A stretch of 64,000 nt of DNA from Ashinkailepas kermadecensis (taxonomy: Eukaryota > Arthropoda > Thecostraca > Neolepadidae), in NCBI GenBank assembly GCA_034440615.1, contig JAOTOM010001577.1:1-64000 (forward strand). The letters run 5' to 3'. The stretch's first letter is position 1. The number at the start of each line of letters is the position of its first letter. The position numbers and the translations under genes were made by a program. The notes beneath the pieces were generated by a model. It was not told the origin of the DNA, made no database searches, and saw only the letters and a list, made by a program, of their open reading frames with translations. Below, piece by piece: positions 24,180-34,849 of this stretch.

Positions 24180-24405
24180 TATTCTCTCTCGCACACAATC
24201 ACACATCTACCACACGTTCCCCCACACTCATACATGCACACATACACGCATGCATACTTCATATGTATCCCTTCACCCCTCCCTTCCTCCCTCTCTCCCT
24301 CCCTACCTTCCTCCTTCCTTCTCTCCCTCGCTCGCTCCCTCCATCCCTACCTCCCTCTCTCTCTCTCTCTTTCTCTCCATCCCTCCATATTTCTGTCTGA
24401 CTTTC
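24180..24405. repeat. CA- then CT-rich low-complexity tract
   Basis: ACACACACATAC-type sequence grades into a strongly pyrimidine-rich run of CCTT, CCCT and CTCT (24265-24400) in the 540-bp intron after TM4. Open frames here are artefacts. Confidence 0.9.
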
Positions 24406-24657
24406 GCTCGCACTCCTGCCATTGCCATACCACACAGGTAATTAATCAAATAAAAAGTACGTAAAAATGTGACATGCCATCTCCATTTCCACCTGTTCTC
24501 GAATTGGCTCTCAATATACTGCGCAGATGTGTTCCGTATGGGTTGGCGCGAAGTGCATTGATCAGCACGAACTAATGCGACGTGCTTGTTGCGCGAGACG
24601 TGCCATCCATGTAACTGAGGTGCGGGTGTGGGTGACGTTACTGTTCTTACTCGCCAG

Positions 24658-24732
24658 ACAACACACATGGATGCGATGCGAGCTCGCGCGCGGATGACCA
24701 TTTCCGGCACGGCCGACATCGACGGAGGAAAG
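24658..24732 (+). CDS. GRIA: AMPA receptor exon: proximal cytoplasmic tail
   Basis: This exon has 25 codons in phase 0, acceptor TGTTCTTACTCGCCAG, donor GTAAAT. It encodes TTHMDAMRARARMTISG, then TADIDGGK. It corresponds to the conserved tail stretch of long AMPA subunits ([21 protein letters not shown]), the membrane-proximal basic region that binds cytoskeletal and trafficking partners in vertebrates. The Ser/Thr-rich TISGT keeps the form of the phosphorylatable tail, but its regulation here is inference. It ends in phase 0 before two competing last-exon choices. Confidence 0.82.
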
Positions 24733-25161
24733 GTAAATAGAGCGGCGCGCGCTTCATTAGCCGGCCTCCGTCTAGACGGCTGGTGGCTGGGGGCTGGTGA
24801 CGCTGGCCGCACTGCCGGCAGTCGTGCAGAGTGGCTTTGTCTCGGCGATGAGAGTAAATTACCGCAATCAAAGGGCCATTGTGGTCTCCGAGTGATACTG
24901 AACCTTGCCGTGCCTCTGTCGTAGACTAAACTACCGGGAGGACGCCGATGCCATTCATGTCATTACTGGTCCTGTTTTGGAGTAATGCAATATTAACTGT
25001 TAAATTACATTGTGTGCCTGATCGATTTGCATCCCGTTTGTGGTCAGCTTACAAATGGCGCTGGGGCGATGATTGATAACCTGTTGTCGAAATTATCGGG
25101 TGTTTATCGGACGGTTTGCACGATTGAGCTGTGATCATGAAGCCGTTTCGTGTGCTTTCAG

Positions 25162-25224
25162 TACTACGCCCCGGCAAAGCACATTGACGGCGAGCGACTG
25201 ACTAACTCACACACCCACGTATGA
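25162..25224 (+). CDS. GRIA: AMPA receptor short last exon (20-residue tail, PDZ-type end)
   Basis: A strong acceptor (GTTTCGTGTGCTTTCAG) opens a phase-0 frame YYAPAKHIDGERLTNSHTHV that stops at TGA 25222-25224. The final residues HTHV fit a class I PDZ ligand (Thr at -2, Val at 0). AMPA subunits commonly end in PDZ ligands that anchor them at synapses. The choice of this exon over the one starting three bases after its stop is not decided by the sequence. Alternative short and long tails are known for vertebrate GRIA2 and GRIA4. Confidence 0.6.
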   Translation, partial: YYAPAKHIDGERLTNSHTHV

Positions 25225-25227
25225 TAG

Positions 25228-25327
25228 GAGGTCGGCCAAGTGGACTCGCCCGGCTCGGGGGAGACCAGCTCGCGCGAGGCCTACACACCTCCCGAGGAGT
25301 TCCGCGACCGGTTCGACGACGAGACCG
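25228..25327 (+). CDS. GRIA: AMPA receptor alternative tail exon (long form)
   Basis: An acceptor GTATGATAG has a textbook branch-point sequence (CTAAC at 25202-25206) about 21 bases upstream. It opens a phase-0 frame EVGQVDSPGSGETSSREAYT, then PPEEFRDRFDDET, up to a strong donor GTGAGT at 25328. The split Val codon (G/TG) is completed at 25697. If the donor is not used, the frame ends shortly after at a TGA (tail GEFIGLRRLGR). The pyrimidine tract is weak, so this exon may be used only when the one at 25162 is skipped. Confidence 0.55.
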
Positions 25328-25408
25328 GTGAGTTCATCGGTCTGCGTCGACTGGGCAGGTGACAAGACGGACGCTGCGGTCTGTACCATCGCACCTCGAG
25401 CGGCACCG

Positions 25409-25620
25409 CAGGCACGTGCCCTGCAGCCCGCGGCCCCGCGCAGCACACCGCAGGCACGTGCACTGCAGCCCGCGGCCCCGCGCAGCACACCGCAGGCACG
25501 TGCACTGCAGCCCGCGGCCCCGCGCAGCACACCGCAGGCACGTGCACTGCAGCCCGCGGCCCCGCGCAGCGCGCCGCAGGCACGTGCCCTGCAGCCTGTG
25601 GTCTCGCGCAGCGCGCCGCA
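25409..25620. repeat. 42-bp GC-rich minisatellite, about 5 copies, in the tail intron
   Basis: The 42-bp unit contains CGCAGGCACGTGCACTGCAG, then CCCGCGGCCCCGCGCAGC. It fills most of the 369-bp intron between the two long-tail exons. One frame across it is open (a 14-residue PQARALQPAAPRST repeat), but that frame is not the one entered from the upstream exon. Confidence 0.92.
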
Positions 25621-25696
25621 GCACCCGACCGGCACCGGACCAAGGGTGTGCCGAGCTCGTCGGAGAACTGACTCGGTGATACCCTCGACGCCGCAG

Positions 25697-25803
25697 TGAT
25701 AACGGAGCGGAGGACCGTTGGCGGGTTCGTCCCGGACGGCACGTTGTCGCCGCTCGAGGGCGGTCTGCCCGGCGGCGACCGCACCGGTCCGGTGCGACCG
25801 TGA
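25697..25803 (+). CDS. GRIA: AMPA receptor last exon of the long tail
   Basis: Acceptor ATACCCTCGACGCCGCAG is followed by TG, which completes the split codon from 25327. Then 34 codons ITERRTVGGFVPDGTLSPLE, GGLPGGDRTGPVRP run to TGA 25801-25803. The phase match with 25228-25327 and the stop-free Gly/Pro/Arg-rich tail support a real exon. I know no detailed family match for this tail, as expected for the fast-evolving C-terminus. The end VRP is not a PDZ motif, so the two tails would differ in anchoring. No nearby polyadenylation signal was found. Confidence 0.5.
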
Positions 25804-25974
25804 CGTCGCCGGCGGACCAGCGGTCAGCCGGGCGTGGAGTGGTCTATGTTGTGCGGAGTGAACGGCTCGCCAGCTCGGGCGACGTGCTGGGACGGGCGGC
25901 GTCGTGCCGCTGGAGAGCGTCGCTCAACAGGTCCGCCGAACAGCCGGCAAGTCCATGGTGGTGGTGTCAGTGGT

Positions 25975-26275
25975 CGACCCCACCGTGCTCGTCAGCAGGG
26001 TGGCCAGTCGACCCCGCCGTGCCCGTCAGCAGGGTGGCCAGTCGACCCCGCCGTGCCCGTCAGCTGGGTGGCCAGTCGACCCCGCCCCGCCCGTCAGCGG
26101 GGTGGCCAGTCGACCCCGCCGTGCCCTTCAGCGGGGTGGCCAGTCTACCCCGCCGTGCCCGTCAGCGGGGTGGCCAGTCGACCCCGCCGTGCCCGTCAGC
26201 GGGGTGGCCAGTCGACCCCGCCATGCTCGTCAGCAGGGTGGCCAGTCGACCCCGCCGTGCCCGTCAGCGGGGTGG
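25975..26275. repeat. 34-bp minisatellite, about 9 copies
   Basis: The 34-bp unit contains GGTGGCCAGTCGACCCCGCC, then GTGCCCGTCAGC. It lies about 170 bp after the long-tail stop and may be in the 3' untranslated region. GTCGAC recurs in nearly every unit. Confidence 0.95.
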
Positions 26276-26431
26276 CGCGCGCACCTTCGCGACGACGTCG
26301 TGTGTCGGGCACTATTTCAAGGCTAGTGATTCAGATAGTACAGCATTGCTGCGACGCTGCGGTAGATGTGTCGGCCAGCCACTGTTTCGCTGTGCTCCTG
26401 TGTAGCCGTCGGATGTTTTCGGCAGCGCCTG

Positions 26432-27335
26432 TCGGCAGGTGCTTGTCTGAGTTTATGTGGCAGGTGCTTGTCTGAGTTTATGTGGCAGGTGCTTGTCTGA
26501 GTTCATGTGGCAGGTGCTTGTCTGAGTTTATGTGGCAGGTGCTTGTCTGAGTTCATGTGGCAGGTGCTTGTCTGAGTTCATGTGGCAGGTGCTTGTCTGA
26601 GTTCATGTGGCAGGTGCTTGTCTGAGTTCATGTGATCACACGCTACCACTGTCGGCAGGTGCTTGTCTGAGTTCATGTGGCAGGTGCTTGTCTGAGTTTA
26701 TGTGGCAGGTGCTTGTCTGAGTTCATGTGGCAGGTGCTTGTCTGAGTTATGTGGCAGGTGCTTGTCTGAGTTTATGTGAGGTGCTTGTCTGAGTTTATGT
26801 GGCAGGTGCTTGTCTGAGTTTATGTGGCAGGTGCTTGTCTGAGTTTATGTGGCAGGTGCTTGTCTGAGTTCATGTGGCAGGTGCTTGTCTGAGTTTATGT
26901 GGCAGGTGCTTGTCTGAGTTTATGTGGCAGGTGCTTGTCTGAGTTATGTGGCAGGTGCTTGTCTGAGTTTATGTGGCAGGTGCTTGTCTGAGTTCATGTG
27001 GCAGGTGCTTGTCTGAGTTCATGTTCAGTTCATGTGGCAGGTGCTTGTCTGAGTTTATGTGGCAGGTGCTTGTCTGAGTTTATGTGGAGGTGCTTGTCTG
27101 AGTTCTGTGGGGTGCTTGTCTGAGTTCATGTGTCTTTTAGTTCTTGGTGCTTGTCTAGTTATGTGTGTTTGTTTCTGTCGGCAGGTGCTTGTCTGAGTTT
27201 ATGTGGCAGGTGCTTGTCTGAGTTTATGTGGCAGGTGCTTGTCTGAGTTTATGTGGCAGGTGCTTGTCTGAGTTCATGTGGCAGGTGCTTGTCTGAGTTC
27301 ATGTGGCAGGTGCTTGTCTGAGTTCATGTGATCAC
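26432..27335. repeat. 25-bp minisatellite, about 34 copies
   Basis: The 25-bp unit is GGCAGGTGCTTGTCTGAGTT followed by TATGT or CATGT, with some decayed copies around 27020-27170. The flank GATCACACGCTACCACT occurs inside the array near 26634 and again at its right end near 27331. This indicates a duplication that included the array border. Confidence 0.95.
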
Positions 27336-27654
27336 ACGCTACCACTTTCCATGACTGATTTCATTTAATCGGGACTAGCTTAAGCGGCTAATCCATTGGT
27401 CATCTCACGCGCTTGCCTGACATTTGACACGGTACCGTGCTATAAAATGACTGGCTTGGCATGTATAGTGTTGCAGTCACGTTTATTTTCCCGAAGCGCA
27501 TTTTGCTTTCAATGATAGTAGTCCGGCAGAGGTGACGGATTCCGTCCCTCTTGTGGTTGTTCCCTAACCCTTTGTGATATGAGCGTGAAACTCGATGGCT
27601 TTTCCTGACTTTCTTTTTATACATGGTCCCAACTTTTTTATTTCGTTACTAGGT

Positions 27655-28010
27655 CAGAGGCGGCTCCAGGAACAAATAGTAGGAGGCACCTCTGGCGGAT
27701 TTTTGTGAACACGTAGTAACAGGCCATGCATCTTAACATCAGCATTGTTTTGGTGTTCAGATGATTATGATTTGTAATTCAACTGCTCATAGTACCTTGC
27801 TTACCTACGGAAATGCCCATTATCAGCCTAATCATGTCAGAGGCGGATCCAGGAAGGAGAAATTGCAATAAGTGCCCGGTTCTCTCAAAGTGGTATCATT
27901 TATGTTTCCGTTGGAAAGTTCGGAGGGTGAAGCAGGGCAAACGGTAATAATGCATCACAAACAGTAGCGGAGCCAGACACTTACCCGATGGCGGATCCAA
28001 GAGAAGATGA
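27655..28010 (+). mobile_element. Cluster of three hAT-like termini
   Basis: CAGAGGCGGCTCCAGG (27655), CAGAGGCGGATCCAGG (27838) and CAGTAGCGGAGCCAGAC (27962) all resemble the terminus at 11222 and lie in the same direction within about 310 bp. A further GGCGGATCCAAG is at about 27990. No matching right ends or target duplications were found. They may be nested or repeatedly truncated copies. Confidence 0.45.
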
Positions 28011-29107
28011 GAAGTATTTAGGAAATAAAATACGCTCAACATATTTTTCAGCCAAATTTCACCCCTTTGAGACAAAACGGCATCCTTCCGTATGCTCCAG
28101 TACACCCCATTCTCATTCCACCGGTTCGGTGAACGGATTTTTCCGCCGAATGCAAAATTCGAACTCCGAAGACAATATGGACCCCGAACGATAGGCCAAG
28201 CCAATCCAAAAGCATCTACTCCAATACGGGATGAGTGTTTCTGTTTGAAATCAGCTCAGCTAGAGGAAATGGAAATGGAAATGATCGCATCGGTTGCATG
28301 CAGTCAATGGCACCATGAAAGGCATGTAGCCAATGGCATTGTCATGACATGCGATGCTTTGACCTCTTGCTTCCCCGCGAATTCGTCACATCGCAGAAAA
28401 TCTTGTGACATCTCGGCTGCAAGGTTAAGAAAATATAACAATTCGTGTCGAAGTCACTTTTGGTGAACTATTGAAATTGAACCAATGATTTGCCTTTTTT
28501 GTTGCTGATTGATGTTTTATGCCGTGATGCTGTCATCGTGGCTCTCTAGAAACATTAGCAACATTCGAAATTCAATCGACCCAATTTTTTTTAGGGCAGA
28601 TAGAAAAACAAGCCCCAAGATCGCTTGGTTTCTTGGCGTCGCCACATACACAATATCAAGTCTTAGAAATGGTGTTGAGAACGCTTCTCCTTCATCTCCT
28701 CATGACATAATTTGCATCGGCTATGGCGCACGAGCCCTCTGAAACCTGACCGGTATCATCTGTCTACTGATTATCGTCTTATGAGCGCTATATTACCACA
28801 TGCATTTGTTATTCCATCAGTAGGCAGGTCGACCTCCATTATAGCCATGCTTTGTATGTCAAACTGTGGACCTGTGTCCGAGTTTGTGCTGTGTCCGCGG
28901 GAGGGAGGCTCGCAGTTGTTTTCATTTGAGAGGCGCGCTTCTGCAGCTGTGGCGGTGCACTGTGTTGCTGTGCCGCTCTTGGCTCCGGCTCATCCAGCAT
29001 GTGCGACGCGGATGTTGTACTGTGTCCAGTACTTCGTGGTAGCTCTAAATACACGGTACGCGGACTCGCTCCTGAAGGTGGGTGCCGCCCAATCGCGGAG
29101 TCTGAAT

Positions 29108-29170
29108 GCCCAATCATATACATGTCCAATCATATACATGTCCAATCATATACATGTCCAATCACATACA
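29108..29170. repeat. 16-bp tandem repeat, 4 copies
   Basis: CATATACATGTCCAAT is repeated, the last copy with a change to CACATACATGCCC. Confidence 0.9.
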
Positions 29171-29801
29171 TGCCCGACGTGTTCTGGAGAGTGTGACCGG
29201 AAAACCGACCTCGCCAGAACTCGATACTCGAAAGATGGCGTACTGAGAATAACCGTCGTGAGCACACCGACCGAGATGCAACCGCCATTGGTTGAGTCTC
29301 AGCACCTTATAATGTGTTGGTTCCAGGCTGTTTCGAGGCTATTACTTGGAGTGCAATACAATTTATTGCTGCAATGTAGAACATGTTGGACCAGTCGCCT
29401 GTCCTATAGGCTGGGCCAACAGCCATCAATTCATTCAGATTGACATTATCTCACCCTTTAACAATCTAAAACGTTTCAATCATCCACTATGCTTAATCCC
29501 TTAATCCACTATGCTTGAGTGAGTGAATATCTAATGTCATAAACCTTTGTCCATATTTTAGGTTACCTAGTCCACTGGTAAATATAGTAGCCTTGCGCTG
29601 CAGTTTTTCAAACATATCTCTTTCTCAGTAGTGGGTCTATGCCTGTACACAATATTCCAAGTGGGGTCGCACATAGACTTAGCACATTTGTTTTCTCAAA
29701 ACTTCTTGCTTGCTTGCTCTCCTATGTACGATTTCCAGTATTCTGATGCACACTGATTGCCCTGTTCCTAGCTGAAGTACATTGTTTTTTTTCTGCTTTT
29801 A

Positions 29802-30619
29802 CCCTTTCCGGTCAGATCCTCACACAACGTCTCGGGGGAGGGGTGGTGGTCATTATATATCCCCTATAATCTCAACACTAAGCGTCTGTCGAAGACGAAA
29901 GAGGTGTCATAAGAAACTTCTCGACGGATAGGGCCAGAAACCAAACTAAAATATTTTCTCCCCTCAAAAGTGACGTCACTAGAGTCGTGTATGATGTCAC
30001 GACTGGTGTCATGCTTTTGGCTCTGGGGAGTTCATTTTGGGGAATATTTTCAAATCAAAACTTATTTCGAATAAAAAAAGGAAGGCCAAATCGACCACGG
30101 TCCCAAAATGTTTTCCCGTCCCTCTCCCCAAAAACCAAATGTGCAATATCTTGAGCTTTCCATTGTATAATTTGTATTTTTATAATGAGTAGAACGCACC
30201 GAGAAACGTTGCTTTAAGTAAACTTAACCTCATCAAAATTGTTTATTTTAGCCAGAATCGTCGAGTTGAGCCTTAAGAGCAATTATGCAAAATAAATGAG
30301 TCATGAATAACGTCAATAATCAGACATTTCTCTGTCTGATTTGTTTTTTTGCGTCCCTAAAGATACGTAAATGATGAAAGATGCATTCAAATATATTTCC
30401 ACGTTAAAACGTGACGGCTGGTTGAACTTTTTTGGAGGTGACCTCACTTGACCTTGACTAACTCGATGACCGTGGATGACCTGATCTCAAACTCTTCACA
30501 CAACATGCCGAATTGATGTGGAACAAGCTACGCAAAATTTCGGCGTGCTGCTGTGCGCTGTTTTTCACTATCCGCGGAAAAACTTAAGGGGTGGGAAAAG
30601 ACCCCCTATACGGCGCGGG
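29802..30619. mobile_element. 818-bp TTAA-flanked element, possibly piggyBac-like
   Basis: The segment begins CCCTTTCCGG after TTTA (29798-29801) and ends CCGGCGCGGG-like (CGGCGCGGG, 30611-30619) before TTAA (30620-30623). Both ends thus have the CCC...GGG form with TTAA targets typical of piggyBac elements, one target base being mutated. Removing it restores a continuous LINE translation. Terminal inverted repeats match only about 8 of the first 14 bases, and there is no transposase, so the superfamily is tentative. Confidence 0.5.
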
Positions 30620-30901
30620 TTAAGGCCTTTTAATCCAACACACCTCAATATTTTCCTTCTTCATTGACATCCAATTCACTACCTCCCATTGTGTATCCAA
30701 ATAGTGTACACTTCCAGATGGCAAATGTATAACCGTACACTTATTATTGTTGAAAGACATTCTGTTATTTATCAGCCCACTTTTTAGGTCCTCCAAATCT
30801 AGTTGAATATTGCTTGGTTCCTCAATATTTTTAGCTACTCATACCAGTTTGATGTCGTCAGAAAATTTTAAAACCCTATTCCTCAGACCTACCTCAATGT
30901 T

Positions 30902-31924
30902 TCAAAACATTGAGGTTCTATTTCTTCAAAAATTAGCAGGAATATTGGAATTATAGGAGAATCTAGATACTTTCTATCAACTTACGAATTGCTCCTTCTG
31001 TATAATTCCATAATCCTGCCATATCTAAATTAGTGTGCTGCTGTCTGAGGAAGTACGTACCGCTCTAAGCTCGACAAGATTAGTAAGTTGCAGAAGCGTG
31101 TTATTAGGATTGTTAATAAGAAGCCTTACTTACGCCATACAAATGAATTGTTTATCAAGCATAGAGTTCTCAAGTTTATGGACATAATTGATGAACAATG
31201 TATTTACATCATCCTAGGTTTTCTAAACCAATCATTACCAGCACCTCTTTCTGATATGTTTCAACTTCATCAACAAGGTGGCCTCAGAGTTAGACAACAC
31301 TTTCAAATACCCTTTCCGAGATCAATTACAGGATGTTTTCATTACCCTTTATTGCACCAAAAGCCTGGAATAAAATAATCTGCTCTCACTTCCATAGAAC
31401 TGAATATGTACCTAGGTATAAAATCACTTTAAAAAAAAAACACGTCAGACAATGCATTAATGGAAAATATGAACTTTTGCAATGAACGTCAGTGATAATG
31501 ATGCGTATGATGATCTGCTTGTCTTATTCTGATATTTTCGCTCATGTATCGTGTCTTCTTTTCTTTCCTTTTTCTTGGTTCTTGGTTCGTCTTTTCTCCT
31601 TAGTGTAGTAATCGTTTGGGAGATGCATATGCGACATTAGGGATTTTATATTATTTCCCCATTAACACCCATAGCACAGTCTTTTGTGGAGCCCTCGACG
31701 ACGTCACTAGCTTTGCTATTTGTCTGAGAGGACTTCAGAAACATCTTTTACTAATATCTGGTGGCGGGATCTGTCATGAAGAAACACGAGCGGGGAGTGG
31801 TGTGACCTACCCTGACTTGCTTACCATGGCCTACTTCTCATCCATGGAATTTAACGTAATTAGGTCACACGGGTATTGAAGGGCACTCCTGCCTACCTAT
31901 TAATGGGTAGGGGAATTAAACAAA
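30902..31924 (+). mobile_element. 5'-truncated LINE (second family) inserted in the older LINE
   Basis: This 1023-bp insertion is flanked by AATGTT at 30896-30901 and 31925-31930. On the + strand it reads as the C-terminal part of a different non-LTR reverse transcriptase: ISRNIGIIGESRYFLSTYEL, LLLYNSIILPYLN, then LQKRVIRIVNKKPYLRHTNE. After a frameshift it gives IAPKAWNKIICSHFHRTEYV and KITLKKKHVRQCINGKYELL, ending near 31485. A 3' untranslated region of about 440 bp ends in an A-rich AATTAAACAAA. It lacks the catalytic domain and is dead on arrival. Confidence 0.85.
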
Positions 31925-33293
31925 AATGTTGTTCACAACGATGATAAAGAGAACTAAACCCGAAACAGAGCCCCGTGGCACTCCACTCAACCTCAAGAAC
32001 ATCATTCAGATTTACATACATTTAATACCACCCTTTGTTTCCATCCCCTTAAGCATGTTTCAATCCAACCGATAACTTTTTTTGTCAGTTCCATGTTGCT
32101 CTAGTTGGTGAATTAAAGGCTTGCGTGGCATTTTATCAAAAGCTTTGCCAAAGTCTCAGTCCACGACATCTATCCTGCTTCGATTGTCAACTTCTCTCGT
32201 TACATACTCCATGAACTCAAATAGGCTAGTTAAGCAAGCTCTCCCAGATCGATATCCATGTTGAATATCGCTTAAAATGTTGCACCATCAAGATAAATAT
32301 GAATATTTTCCTTGCCCAGTATTTCTTTGCATATTGCAAACGGGTGACGTCAAGCTGACGGGCCTGTAATTTCCTGCACACTTTATAGTTTCACTTTTGA
32401 GAATTGGTACTACATTTGCATAACGCCAATCTTTGGGCACTTCAGAATGCTCCAAGAACCGCCTGAAAATGATACACAGAGGAAGAGCAAAAAATTATAG
32501 CACACTACTAAGACTAGCAAATACATCATCAGGTCCTCCAGCTTTACTAGGTTTTATTTCTGCAACTGGTTGCCTACAGCTTCTGTAGTTATTATAAGAT
32601 CCTCCAACAAGTCATCTCCTGCCATCGTATAACCTTCAGTGATTTTGCATGTACTTGTGTTCTCTTTAATAAAGACGGACGATAATTCCCTGCTTAAGGA
32701 CTCAACTATACCACAACCATCAACTACTATTTCACCATCTACCACCAGTGATTCTACATTACATTTTTCAGATACAAATTTGTAGAAGCTAAAGAACCTC
32801 TTAGCGTTTCCTGCCGAACAGTCTCAAGCTAATTTAACTTCCGCCAGTCTTTTAGATTCCCTAACACACCTAACTCTATTTCCAGCTAATCCACATGCTT
32901 CTAGGTTCGCCTCAGAGTTAAGATCTTTTAGTGTCTTAATTGCCTGTTTCTTTGACCACAGTGAATGGTTTATTTCCTTGGTCAGCTATGAAGGGTACTG
33001 AACCTGGTTAAACCTAATTTGCCTATTGGGAGTGAATCTATCCCGACCTTGAAACAGTTTCTCGATGTACCCGTTTCCCAATGTACCAGAAATTTTCAGC
33101 TCGCTTCGCGCGCCGAAGGTGGTCTTCGCTTCGTCACATTTGCCCTCACGCTTAAGGAAATTCTCGCTGCACCCCTAGAATGCAAAATAAGTGTAATTTC
33201 CCAACCAAACTATGCAATTTCAGATGCATAGATTACGAGCTTTCAGAACTTAACTTCGGCCGGAGGATCTCAGCATTGCGCATAAGGGGAGGT

Positions 33294-33640
33294 CAAGGGC
33301 GGATCCATAATTTTCATGGGAGTGGGCACTCTTCTGGGGGGGGATGAATTGGAATTGGAATTGCGCGACTGCGAAAGTCCTCGGAGGTGCGCTTTCAGCT
33401 GAAAATTAATTGAGCACGTGGGGAGGGGTGCACTCTGACGCACTGAACGTGTTTCGTTTTACTGACGTCTTTTACATTCAAGAGGGCGCCGTTTCTTCTC
33501 AGAGGAGCCCTTTGGTTGAAATATCCTTTGAGCGAGGCGGTTTCACTGTAGCCTGGCCGGAATGGCGCCTTCTCACGATAAGAGAGGCACCACCTTTTCA
33601 TGGGGAGGGTGCCCCTAATGTCCCCCCTGTATCTGCTCCT
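33294..33640 (+). mobile_element. hAT-like non-autonomous element (second copy)
   Basis: CAAGGGCGGATCCATAATTT opens a region sharing ordered blocks with 11222-11495 (TTTTCATGG, GCGACTGCGAAAGTCC, CAGCTGAAAA, GTGCCCCTAA). The shared order shows common origin; right end and target duplication are not resolved. Confidence 0.5.
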
Positions 33641-34640
33641 GGGGAAGGTGCCCTCTGAAAGTACGTACAACAACGTATCTGGTGCCTGTCTAGAACCCAT
33701 GCTGATATCCAAAATATCTTAACTTCAACCAAACAACAGGCCAAATAACCATAAACCATGAAACAAACAGTACTACGAGGAAAGATCGTCATCCATCGGG
33801 AATCAAGCATTAGCATACTCCACATTGGTCAAGCAATACTCATCATGCCACGTTTCAATAACGGCATCTCCTTGACTCATTGAAAGGTGTCATATGCACG
33901 GGAATGTTTAAATCGCATGGAGGAGGTTTCTCTTTACATTTCCCTCCTGATATTTTCCTTTTCTCGCGATTCCTCGGCTGGGAACCAACGCCCTCAATTT
34001 AGAAACACAGCCAACAACCAGATCTCTAAATAGTTACTGGAATATGACGCGCAAAGCTATTGAAATCCGGCATCAACGACCTCCCAACACACACTTCCAG
34101 CGGTAGCGGGCCGAAGTTTGCTGACTCCGGTATCACAGTCGCCTGCACTGCCATCTGGTGGCAGAAACTCCGCGCTGTCTCCCATTGTCACACCATGGGC
34201 CTAATCCTAAATTGTGGCAAAAGGGGGTGGGGGCAGATTCCCGAAAAAATATGCGAAGTTATACCGCGGCAATGAGTCATGTTTTTGAATGGATGATAAG
34301 GCAACGGCATAAACCGAACGTGTAGATTGACCATTTTTTTCACATTGGTACCTAATTTTGTCCCTGTGTCAACTGGTAACTTCGTAGGTCACGAGGACCA
34401 TGTCGATTCAATGTGTTGCTTGCAATGGTGACACGTGGACTGTGGAGGCAATGCAAATGTATAAATCAAGGGTGGAATTATCGGGAAATTATTGTGCAGC
34501 AGCAAGCATTGTTTTAGGCAGACGTATACATGCAGGGGCGCAAGCATATATTTATTTATGTGAGGTACAAATGCTTAAAATTTATTTCTGAGGTGGCGAA
34601 AACTTGGTTTTGTCTGCTAGCACAACACCAAAGTATATAT
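33641..34640. other. No feature recognised
   Basis: Ordinary-looking, mildly AT-rich sequence. No gene, RNA or repeat that I can support. Confidence 0.5.
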
Positions 34641-34642
34641 GC

Positions 34643-34645
<3 letters not shown>

Positions 34646-34723
<78 letters not shown>

Positions 34724-34735
34724 TATTATATATAC

Positions 34736-34822
<87 letters not shown>
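34646..34822. repeat. TA dinucleotide microsatellite
   Basis: About 175 bases of nearly uninterrupted TA with a few TACATA and TTAT breaks. The isoleucine-tyrosine open frames over it are artefacts. Confidence 0.98.
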
Positions 34823-34823
<1 letters not shown>

Positions 34824-34849
34824 CGCTCTCGGCCATAGTAGCTACTGAG

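Larger units (their letters stand above)
27336..29439. other. Mostly unrecognised sequence with hAT-like termini
   Basis: No gene is supported. hAT-like left ends at 27655, 27838 and 27962 are listed separately, as is a 16-bp repeat at 29108-29170. The short open frames in 27988-29443 have no family signature I recognise. Confidence 0.5.
29440..33010 (-). mobile_element. Decayed LINE with endonuclease-side linker and reverse transcriptase, split by two insertions
   Basis: The minus strand can be read in pieces as one non-LTR retrotransposon. From 33010: LTKEINHSLWSKKQAIKTLK; KRFFSFYKFVSEK; HSEVPKDWRYANVVPILKSE; NYRPVSLTS; QHGYRSGRACLTSLFEFMEY; DFGKAFDKMP; SGVPRGSVSGLVLF (to about 31931). It resumes at 30901 with IEVGLRNRVLKFSDDIKLV (catalytic box FSDD for FADD) and IQLDLEDLKSGLINNRMSF. 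It resumes again at about 29797 with the thumb and C-terminal region (VRPHLEYCVQA and FEKLQRKATIFTSGLGNLKY). Stops and frameshifts make it dead. The two gaps are exactly the insertions listed below. An unlinked fragment of the same family is at 110-250. Confidence 0.88.

Noticed and set aside
25328..25699. Protein-coding 14-residue repeat in the tail intron
   Set aside because: The open frame is offset from the upstream exon's frame; reading on from that exon hits TGA within about 12 codons.
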